Shown in pieces: positions 56,837-64,000 of a stretch of 64,000 nt of DNA. The notes under the pieces were generated by a model. It was not told where the DNA came from and did not search any database. It worked only from the letters and a program-made list of their open reading frames with translations. This DNA is from Zasmidium citrigriseum (lineage: Eukaryota; Ascomycota; Dothideomycetes; Mycosphaerellales; Mycosphaerellaceae): the NCBI GenBank assembly GCA_002786025.1, contig NHNW01000053.1, forward strand, positions 186,001-250,000. Reading direction: 5' to 3'. A program made the translations under genes and the position numbers. Position 1 is the first letter of the stretch; each line of letters starts with the position of its first letter.

Positions 56837-57172
56837 CTAGCCGGTAAGCTTGATAGACTTGATATCGCTGTCGACAATGTAGCATTCCTCCGAGTTCGCG
56901 GTTCCAACTTGGTCGCTGCAGTTGTCGTTGTAATAGAAGTGGACAGTCTGGCCCTTCTTGAAGCCGGAGACGGTGAGCGAGCTGGCTTCTTCGTACTGCG
57001 ATACATCCACGCATTTGTTCTTGGTGAGATAGCCGCCGTAGAGGTTCTCGCCATTGCAAGCATTGCCGAGGTATGCTTCGTATTGTACTTGAGACTTTGC
57101 GTCGATCTCAACGGGAGAGGAGAAACCACCCATCGCGAGAGCGGTAAGAGCGAAGACGTAGCGAGATAGCAT
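56837..57172 (-). CDS. Small secreted four-cysteine protein
   Basis: A single exon encodes 111 residues with a clear signal peptide (MLSRYVFALTALAMGGFSS). The mature part of about 90 residues has four Cys: GNACNG, NKCVDV, DNCSDQ and EECYIV, probably forming two disulfides. Motifs YGG, C-x-D-x-S-x-Y-E and the spacing C-x11-C in the second pair recur in the N-terminal domain of the protein at 58980-60215, so the two are likely paralogous folds. Small size, secretion and Cys content are those of fungal effectors or extracellular ligand proteins. No known effector family is recognised. Confidence 0.7.
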   Translation of the reverse strand: MLSRYVFALTALAMGGFSSPVEIDAKSQVQYEAYLGNACNGENLYGGYLTKNKCVDVSQYEEASSLTVSGFKKGQTVHFYYNDNCSDQVGTANSEECYIVDSDIKSIKLTG

Positions 57173-57499
57173 AGTGTCTTTGGTGTAGCTTTGTTGAGAT
57201 GTCGTCTTGATTCGAACGTTCTGTATGGGAATGGTGAATGACTGGATGTGCGATCAATGTTGATGGAGATCGAAGAAGCTGAGGGGCAGGCTGATATTTG
57301 TGTCAACGTCCACTGTGAAAGCTCATTCAAAGCACGAAAGCTCTGAGACGGCATATATGTCATTTTCGAAACAACGAAGACCCAGTACTAACAACCATGA
57401 GGCTACGTCAGAACAGGTTGTCGCCCTCTCATGGAAGACCATGCTGTTGATCTGATCATCAGACCGATCCTCTGTATTGCCACGCGTCCTTGATCCGTA

Positions 57500-58183
57500 C
57501 TATCGAAGCCATCTGACCACGTTCTTCTCTAACGGTCCGAATGAACCCAACCCTAGAGTCCACATGATGATAACTTGGCTCAATACCACCGGGATGAGAA
57601 GAAAGCCCGCAGCCTTCATGCGTGCGGCACCTTCCTGAAAAAGAAATAGAGGTCGTTCGCGACGCTTGCAGATGATGTAGTCTCCAAACCGGGAGGCCAG
57701 GAAGATGCAACACACATAAGTCTCCACGACCATTGAAGTTTGCTGGCCCGTGTTGTTCATCTGGTCGACCAACCGCAAAAACAACGCATTGGAAATCGCA
57801 GCCGTTGCCGCAGGGCATCCGAGAGTTAGGATGTTCTTGATCTTGTTCTCTCTTGATGCTGAGCCGGTGGTATCCGTGGATGTGGAATTTAGTTTGCCTC
57901 CTTCCCGAGGTCTGTCAGGTTCGTTTCCCAGAAGCTCCTCAGCGATGGTCGTAATGACAGCCACCACCAGGTGTAGAGGGAACAAGACCGAAACTGTCAG
58001 GACTGACAACTCGATTTCGTTCGTTACAAGCACATACGATGTGAGCATCTCACCGCTCAAGTAGATCAATGACAGTGCCGTTCTCGTGGTTTCCGACCTT
58101 GTCGTCTTGTCCTCGCAAAAGATCCATTGGTTGAAGAAAGCAAGTTCCACGGCGATTGACACTAGTATTCCAATAGCTCCCAT
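57500..58183 (-). CDS. Multispanning membrane protein, unknown
   Basis: 227 residues from the ATG at 58183; the frame is open further upstream but lacks an ATG. About six hydrophobic segments are visible, for example IGILVSIAVELAFF, LIYLSGEMLTSYVLV, LSVLTVSVLFPLHLVVAVI, ILTLGCPAATAAISNAL, SMVVETYVCCIFLA and AAGFLLIPVVLSQVIIMW, with a hydrophilic loop (about 87-115) between the third and fourth. Size and helix number recall small fungal integral membrane enzymes such as Pyr4-type cyclases, but none of their key residues is identified, so no function is given. A TATATA at 58384 and a 10-bp repeat array lie upstream. Confidence 0.6.
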   Translation of the reverse strand: MGAIGILVSIAVELAFFNQWIFCEDKTTRSETTRTALSLIYLSGEMLTSYVLVTNEIELSVLTVSVLFPLHLVVAVITTIAEELLGNEPDRPREGGKLNSTSTDTTGSASRENKIKNILTLGCPAATAAISNALFLRLVDQMNNTGQQTSMVVETYVCCIFLASRFGDYIICKRRERPLFLFQEGAARMKAAGFLLIPVVLSQVIIMWTLGLGSFGPLEKNVVRWLR

Positions 58184-58979
58184 GGTTGCTGCTGTCTGTG
58201 TAAGGCGAGAGTGCCGCGTCCGATGCAATGTACGGTCAGGTGTGCGAGTGGGATCTTGAGGCGATGAGAGAACAGCGGCTTGCACAGAACGAAGGAGTTA
58301 GGTGCACATTTATGTATGCGGTTGGAAACACTATCGATTAGTCTGGTTTCAGCCAATCTGCGAGTGTTATTGTCCCCGGAGCGTATATAGGGGACGAGGA
58401 AGTACGCGTAACACAAGGGGAACATCAATAACAAGCTCTGCTAATCTCTGCTAAGCTCTGCTAAGCTTTGCTAAGCTTTGCCAAGTTCAGCCTTCTAACG
58501 TTAGGGAGCTCGTATAGGAGGCGAGTGGGAGTCCATGGACAAGTCGAGCCACCGGAATGACGGGCTTAGCTTCAAGCTCACGCTCTATCGAAGTCTCGAA
58601 GTGTCTTCATCAACCCTACTCGACCAAGAGGAGACATCGATGGATTCAACTAATCCATCGCTCAACAACCCTGAATTGCAAAGATGGTGCCCTCAGTCTT
58701 TGGGCATGTGACAGAGATTTGCACTCTACGTCAACACATGTGCGATGTTGGGGTCGTGCTTCATGCATTCGTGCTCTATGGAGCACAGCGCATGAACGGC
58801 ATCATAGTTACTTTTCTCAGTGGCTTAGATCAACACCGAAGAATGCAGAAGGCGTTGAGTGAAAAGTCACGGGCGCTACGTGGCTATCGTGAGAAGATGG
58901 TGTCTATAAAGATTCACGTCCCTTCGAGACATCTCAAACGGCAATTAAACGACTTTCGAACTTGTCAAGATACGACAAC
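58184..58979. other. Divergent intergenic region
   Basis: Separates the membrane protein and the large secreted protein. It holds the decamer repeat array at 58433-58492 and TATATA at 58384-58389. A plus-strand frame at 58684-58983 has no support. Confidence 0.4.
58433..58492. repeat. Tandem 10-bp repeat, about six copies
   Basis: Successive decamers read AAGCTCTGCT, AATCTCTGCT, AAGCTCTGCT, AAGCTTTGCT, AAGCTTTGCC and a degenerate AAGTTCAGCC. The period is about one helical turn. It lies 250 bp upstream of the membrane protein start and 490 bp upstream of the secreted protein start. Confidence 0.85.
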
Positions 58980-60215
58980 ATGACTTGGTTGCTTGCGGCT
59001 TGTTTGATCTTTAGCTCGGCGCTGGCGGCCAATATCACCTTTGCTTCCGATAAAGAATGCGGCGGCCTGGGAATATATGGGTCAAGGCTCATTGACGACA
59101 TTCCTTGCTACGACATTTCATCGTACGAAGCTGCATATTCCGTGGTGTTGGCGGTTCTTTCGAATCAGATCGTAACGATCTACTCCGACGATGCATGCAG
59201 CGTGCAGCTTGCTGAGGCTACTGAAGACACATGCCTCGACTTTGAAGGCAACAGAGCAAACAGCTTCAAGATCATCTCGAAGAACTCTACTGTCGACAAT
59301 GACGCCGTTAGCACATCGGCCACTACAGATCTGGTGCCGTACGGCGTAAAGCTTTCGGACTACGAGGGGCTTGCCCAGACCTCACCGTACGATATCGATC
59401 TGAAGTTCAACATCGGCTACGTCTCCACTGCACTGATATACACTGGGACGACTCTCACCATCGGCGCTGCCATTGCTGGATGCTACATAACAGTCGGCAA
59501 TCCGTTAGCCATCACCATCTGCGTCGCCACTGGTGTTGGTACACTTGCTACATACGCCGGAAAGTATCTCGCCCATACCCATCATAAGAAGACCCACGGA
59601 ACCTATTTCTTCGGGAATCGTAAAATCACCAGTCGCGCCATGATCGATGCAAGCAACTTCGACTACCTCTCGTCCATTCACAATGACGAACTATCCTTCC
59701 AGGTTGGGTGGATGGAGAAGGATATGGGATATGGGCTTCAGCGTAGCCCAGTATACCGGGTGAACACAACTGAAGATCTCGGACACTTCCACTTCACGGC
59801 CTTCTACGATGAGAACACCGGCCTCATGGAGCATCTTATGGAATTTGCCCAGGAGCCGGTTCATGTGGCCCTCGCCAAGCGTGCTTCTTACGAGGCCTAC
59901 GACTCCGTCACCAAGCCTGGATATGGGTTGGCATACCAGTTCTGTCCCTTCTCTACCAGCAGCAGCTCGCCAAGTTGGGGACAGTCCCAGAGCAGTGTGT
60001 ACAGTCGTGTGCAAGACCAAGATCAGTGTCTGTACACTAGCTCTGACTACCAGAAGACTAGGGCTTTCTTGATGGATTTCCACAACAACAACGGCAACAT
60101 CATTGGCTCTATCAATGCCGCGCCTTACAAGTCAGGCTCCAATCCGAATTACCAGGGCCTTACTCAGTGCACCAAGCAAGTGGCATCCACAAATGAAGAC
60201 TGCATCAAAAATTGA
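58980..60215 (+). CDS. Secreted Cys-domain protein with hydrophobic core and Lys-Arg site
   Basis: A single exon encodes 411 residues from the ATG at 58980. A signal peptide (MTWLLAACLIFSSALA) leads to a four-Cys domain (about 25-100) very like the secreted protein at 56837-57172: C-x15-C with YGS, then C-x-D-I-S-S-Y-E, and later C-x11-C. A hydrophobic stretch of some 50 residues follows (about 146-195, with LTIGAAIAGCYITV). Then comes a polar region, a Lys-Arg pair at 300-301 (LAKRASYE) that a Kex2-type protease could cut, and a Ser-rich C-terminal part with four more Cys. The order (secreted Cys domain, hydrophobic middle, dibasic site, Cys tail) recalls fungal killer-toxin-like preproproteins; this is an analogy, not a homology claim. 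An ordinary membrane-anchored surface protein is the alternative. Confidence 0.7.
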   Translation: MTWLLAACLIFSSALAANITFASDKECGGLGIYGSRLIDDIPCYDISSYEAAYSVVLAVLSNQIVTIYSDDACSVQLAEATEDTCLDFEGNRANSFKIISKNSTVDNDAVSTSATTDLVPYGVKLSDYEGLAQTSPYDIDLKFNIGYVSTALIYTGTTLTIGAAIAGCYITVGNPLAITICVATGVGTLATYAGKYLAHTHHKKTHGTYFFGNRKITSRAMIDASNFDYLSSIHNDELSFQVGWMEKDMGYGLQRSPVYRVNTTEDLGHFHFTAFYDENTGLMEHLMEFAQEPVHVALAKRASYEAYDSVTKPGYGLAYQFCPFSTSSSSPSWGQSQSSVYSRVQDQDQCLYTSSDYQKTRAFLMDFHNNNGNIIGSINAAPYKSGSNPNYQGLTQCTKQVASTNEDCIKN

Positions 60216-60646
60216 GCAAAGATAGATGATCGAGTGGACGCAGTCTGATGGAGCTCGAGCGAGGTCGTGGACACAATTCGTTGAAGTATTTGAGGGACAG
60301 CAGCAGACAGTCATTACAACTGATAAGCATTTTGATGATTGATCTCGCCATACATGTCTTCTCTGAGACTGCGTACTAAATTCGATCATTCTTTCTGCGA
60401 TTTGAACCGGATGAACAACATTCCCATTTGAAATAATCAACACTCGGAATGCGATCTCATCGAACTTTTAATCTTTCTTCTGCAACGTGTTCAGCTACAG
60501 GCTGTCAGAGATATTATGAAACCAAGCAAGGAGACTTCTGAGCAAAGTGTATACACGAGCTGTCACTGGCGTCTTGTTGAAAGACGATAATAGTACCCCT
60601 TTCTCGATCTCCTTTCCTTCACATCAAAATCTTCCTCGCCACATCT
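60216..60646. other. Convergent gap
   Basis: 3' flanks of two secreted-protein genes pointing at each other. Nothing is seen. Confidence 0.4.
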
Positions 60647-61021
60647 CTAGCACTTATCATAATCCTCCCTCGTGATCTTGAAAGTCTGTGCATCTCTCAA
60701 ACCTCCACTCTGTCCACCATGCCACTCCGGACTGCAATCGATATTCGACTCATTCCTGCATGCGGTCGCGATTTGGTCCGCATCGTTGCATCCGGGAGCG
60801 CTGTATGCAGTGATTCTGACTGGCCCGCTGTCATCGCCCTGGCAGGTGACCGATTCGGGAACGCTCCCAAGGGTGAAGCATCCTGGGTTGTTAATGTCGT
60901 AGGTAGTGCTGCCGTCTGTCTGGTCGCTGAAGCAGGGGTAGCCGGTGTAGAAGGTGCAGTAGGTGTCTTTGGCGAGGACTGCGGCGGAGAAGGAGAGGAT
61001 GGCTGCGGTGATGAAGTGCAT
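60647..61021 (-). CDS. Small secreted eight-cysteine protein
   Basis: A single exon encodes 124 residues with a signal peptide (MHFITAAILSFSAAVLA). The mature part carries eight Cys, enough for four disulfides, and ends in Cys. The segment PVRITAYSAPGCND with a following C-x9-C resembles the second Cys pair region of the two neighbouring secreted proteins (VTIYSDDACS and VHFYYNDNCSD), so a shared beta-rich fold is possible although overall similarity is low. No known effector or hydrophobin pattern fits (no C-C doublets). Probably an extracellular effector-like or ligand-binding protein. Confidence 0.65.
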   Translation of the reverse strand: MHFITAAILSFSAAVLAKDTYCTFYTGYPCFSDQTDGSTTYDINNPGCFTLGSVPESVTCQGDDSGPVRITAYSAPGCNDADQIATACRNESNIDCSPEWHGGQSGGLRDAQTFKITREDYDKC

Positions 61022-63092
61022 TTTGTCGATATCGATAAAGTTGATCGTAGGTGATATTTAAGACGATCGATCGTTTTCTTGCTGAATCTCTGGAGTCTTA
61101 AGAGATTCACTGAAGAATACGTAGACTCTTATACACCAGCGACTCGCTGCCTGGAAAGTATCGTTACATTCGGGCTCTCCGACCTTAGCCTGTCAACTCG
61201 ATGTTGTTGGCTTTGATCATGGCCCAAAGTCTCATGATTGGTAAAAGGCTCGAACTTGCGCATACTAACAACGCTCAACAAACGCTGTCCTGTCGATCGA
61301 CTTCCATTGATAGGAGAGCTGAGGACAAAGCACACGCTTGCTCGGTGACTTTGATGGCAGCGTCCAACCCGATTACAAACAGCATCGGTGTCAAAGTGGT
61401 ATGGAGTTGAGATGCGACGCTGGCCTGTGATCTGAGAAGGCTTCTGTCCGGTTGCATGTTTCAATTCAGCTAACGTTGTATCCCGGAGCGAATGATGTCC
61501 CCGGCCTGCGGTGTCTCCGTCTGGCATAGATCGAAGAGTCGAACCTTCAGAACGAAGAGTCGAGGGCTGAAAGACCGGCCAAGCTCTGAGGTGATTCTCA
61601 TTGACGGGGACTCCTTTTGGGCTTGGTTTACGTCGATCACACAGTTTGGGCTGAAGCCAGTGGCATTCCCCAGAATCTCAATGGTGGCCAGACGGTGCAT
61701 TGTGTCCCAGGCCGATCGAATGAGTTTGGAATCATAGAGTTGCAATATAGGCCGGCTCTTGACCTGATCGATGTTTAGCTCCTTGGCTTGCTGCTGTGAT
61801 TTTACCAGAAACATTGCTAGTAGGCGTAGAGTTCGGACCTTGATGGATATATCGCATTCTTAGCCAAAGCCTGGTTGATATTTAAGCACGCACAAACTCC
61901 ATTCGGTAGGTTGAAGGAGCGCTAACGAAACACATGGCTGTAGGGTTCGGGAATATCAATTCCCACGTGCTTGTTGTATAGGGGGACGAGAATTCCGTGA
62001 CCAAGACGATTTTCTCTGCCTCCTTGGACCGGGCGCTACTCACAGCATTCCGAATTGGGTACATATCTCTTGCCGTCCGGCTGTAAGGTCTAATGCAACA
62101 TCAAACTTGCATCATTGAAGACATTGGCCAACCTTCGACTCTCAAAAGATCACAAGGCATCTCTGCCTTTGGTTCGATCGATGATTCAACGCAGTATGCA
62201 TGGAGTCGTCGGAAATATGAGCCTAACATGAGGTCGAGCTGAGGCCTTCTGTAGTCCTTTTCCACTTTCATCGGAGTAAGTGAGTCTTAGAGATTCCGGT
62301 GTATAGAACGTCTGGGCCCGGGCCCGCCAACGCACCAATAGCATACAGATCTCAGTATCGTGCTTTCCAAATCGGCATGCGAATGTCTGCGGTCTGCAGA
62401 TGCATTCCTCTCCTCGGTCTGATGATGCTGCTTTGAGTTACCTCTGGCTCCCGTCTTTGCCTTTGCCAGTCAGTCAACGACTTCTTTAATCAGATTGGTC
62501 TCAAGATGTTTGCGTCGAGCGGCTACTTGTGGGTGCAATGCAGGCAACACTATAGACTATATGGATACCGAGTTATCTTGGTCTTGATCAGCGCCAATTG
62601 AATGGATAGCTTTGACTAGATTTTACGGACGGAAGTCACCATTACGACGAAGGACAACAGCCACTTCAGCATGACATCGGACCATCGTCGAGACACTCCA
62701 GGATATCATGGATATCCTTCCGGCAGTCTTCAGGATCGATCTCGTTGGCTACGCCTCCACTGACTCTTTAGTTGCACAGGCCACTTGGATTTTGGAAGGT
62801 TCCAGCACTCCAGTTTCAGAGACCGACCCTGTACCGACCGCAATGTGTAGACGATGTCCAGCAAGGATGAGGTGTTTGACACCATGGTACTATACGGGTT
62901 GTCAAACTTGTAAAAATGTTATTGGTCCGTCACTCGAGTTGGGATGGTTCCCTAGGAAGCTGCAGGAACATCGAGCAATCAAAAGTGATGCATTGATAAA
63001 GAAGATTGGTTGAAGTAATGATGATGTTATACGCCATGGCCATGCTGCTCTAAGATATCTCTCAACAAATACGAAACGCTTTGATGGGCCGA
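61022..63092. other. Intergenic region, 2.07 kb
   Basis: Apart from the doubtful frame at 61470-61814, no gene is supported. The plus-strand frame at 62708-63013 begins within an inverted repeat (GGATATC-ATG-GATATCC) but has no gene-like composition. Confidence 0.35.
61470..61814 (-). CDS. Doubtful hypothetical protein
   Basis: An ATG-initiated frame of 114 residues (MFLVKSQQQAKELNIDQV) has balanced composition and an AT-rich TTAAATATC about 70 bp upstream. No domain, signal peptide or membrane helix is seen. It may be a remnant of a longer gene or chance. Confidence 0.2.
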   Translation of the reverse strand: MFLVKSQQQAKELNIDQVKSRPILQLYDSKLIRSAWDTMHRLATIEILGNATGFSPNCVIDVNQAQKESPSMRITSELGRSFSPRLFVLKVRLFDLCQTETPQAGDIIRSGIQR

Positions 63093-64000
63093 TTAAGCAT
63101 TATCAACCCTGAAAACGCTTCCATCGCTGTTGCCGCTCCAAGTGTAGCCACAGTTGCCGTTGCCAACAACGTATCCATCGCTGGTCGAGCCGCTGTTGGG
63201 GATCTTCTTGCTGAGGATGAAGTTCGGATGCTGGCTTGGGCTCGAGCATTGTGCGTTCTTGTGGTTGAGCAAGAAGCAGTTCTTGAACTGTGCGCGGAAG
63301 ATGAAAGTCTCGCAGTTGCTGAGCTGCTGGCAGGCAATGCAGCACGAAGTGGCGTCTGAGGCGCCATCGGCGACGATCTGGAAATCAGATGAGACGCCGG
63401 GACCGTTGTTGGCGACGTTGACGGCGTAGTAGCCGACGTTGTTGTTGGTGAAGCCTGGACCGAAGAAGTTGCGATCGTTGCGGCCGTCTGGGTTGCTGCA
63501 GGCAGGCCAGTAGGTTGGGCCAGCGGCGATCTCGGTGGTAGTAGTCTGAGCAGTTGCTGTGTTGGTTTGGGTAGTTGTGGTGGTGGTTTGGACCGTGGAG
63601 GTTGAAGTATCGACCTGTGTCGATGTGACGTCGTCGGGGACGACCGTTGAGGTCTCTGTAAGAGTGGAGACGGATGTAATCCTCTTGGTAGTGACCACGA
63701 TGACCGAAGTAGACTTGGGAAGAGTCGTATATGCGGTCTTGGTGCTGGTGACCTGCTTGGCCTTCGTGCAGACGACCTTGATGGGATATGCGCTCGCCAG
63801 CAGCTTCTGCACGCCTGCTTTGCCGGTGGAGACAGCTCTTGCCTCGACGCCCGCATGTGGGTGAGCCATAGCACGCTTCTTCTGGTAGTTGCTGTTGTTG
63901 AGCGTGTCCCAGATGTTGCGGAAGCCTGAAGATGCCGCAGAGAACGTTGTCGAGGTCGACGTCTCCGTGTTTGTGTTTGTCGACGTTGTTGTGATGGTGC
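63093..64000 (-). CDS. Thr-rich secreted/wall protein with PAN-like domain, 5' end cut
   Basis: The frame runs off the right edge, so the true start lies outside. At least 302 residues are visible. The N-terminal visible part is Ser/Thr-rich, then IWDTLNNSNYQKKRAMAH with a dibasic site, a long Thr/Ser stalk (many TTT and TST runs, likely O-mannosylated), and a C-terminal domain of about 140 residues with Cys in YWPACSN, SCCIACQQLSNC, KNCFLL, QCSS and NCGYTW. The helix C-C-x-x-C-Q-x-x-x-x-C followed by F-I-F is the pattern of PAN/Apple-like domains, which bind proteins or carbohydrates. Fungal proteins of this build sit on the cell wall or are released. Confidence 0.7.
   Translation of the reverse strand, partial: TITTTSTNTNTETSTSTTFSAASSGFRNIWDTLNNSNYQKKRAMAHPHAGVEARAVSTGKAGVQKLLASAYPIKVVCTKAKQVTSTKTAYTTLPKSTSVIVVTTKRITSVSTLTETSTVVPDDVTSTQVDTSTSTVQTTTTTTQTNTATAQTTTTEIAAGPTYWPACSNPDGRNDRNFFGPGFTNNNVGYYAVNVANNGPGVSSDFQIVADGASDATSCCIACQQLSNCETFIFRAQFKNCFLLNHKNAQCSSPSQHPNFILSKKIPNSGSTSDGYVVGNGNCGYTWSGNSDGSVFRVDNA

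Noticed and set aside
62708..63013. 101-codon plus-strand frame
   Set aside because: No signal peptide, domain or promoter element, and its start lies in a short inverted repeat; not gene-like.

Overview
The window comes from a filamentous ascomycete (Pezizomycotina). Genes carry short spliceosomal introns of about 50-60 nt with GT...AG ends and CTAAC/CTGAC-like branch sites. The genes include Nup93/Nic96, eIF3c, an Exg-type GH5 glucanase and modular NRPS and highly reducing PKS enzymes. A Dothideomycete fits the general look, but that is inference.

The left part (1-28.8 kb) is a housekeeping region: an ALY/Yra1-like RNA export factor, an MFS transporter, profilin, an RS/RRM splicing protein, eIF3 subunit c, ESCRT-II Vps22, ribosomal protein L7 with an intronic C/D snoRNA, a ferric-reductase-type flavocytochrome, the nucleoporin Nic96, an F-box-like protein, two unknown proteins, a secreted exo-beta-1,3-glucanase and an NTF2-like protein. 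The 3' end of one unknown gene (23748-24653) is followed by a decayed tandem copy of itself.

From 28.8 to 31 kb there are no protein genes, but the minus strand holds a U2 spliceosomal RNA gene (about 30022-30208). Next comes a divergent biosynthetic pair. A 4,547-residue NRPS (31057-44802, minus) reads C-A-T-E-C-C*-A-T-C-A-T-E. A 2,471-residue highly reducing PKS (46192-54112, plus) reads KS-AT-DH-MT-ER-KR-ACP and needs nine introns to be read. They share a 1.39-kb intergenic region. The NRPS begins with a condensation domain and ends in an epimerase with no release domain, and one of its C domains has lost its catalytic His. The simplest reading is a polyketide-capped tripeptide with D residues. 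No transporter, regulator, acyl ligase or tailoring oxidase is visible beside the pair.

The right part (54-64 kb) is accessory in character: a small membrane protein fragment, a secreted HAD-type phosphatase, a multispanning membrane protein, and three secreted cysteine-rich proteins that seem related. One of these is joined to a long C-terminal region with a hydrophobic stretch and a Lys-Arg site. The right edge cuts a Thr-rich secreted protein with a PAN/Apple-like cysteine region.

Gene models come from reading frames, splice signals and domain continuity only; transcripts were not available.
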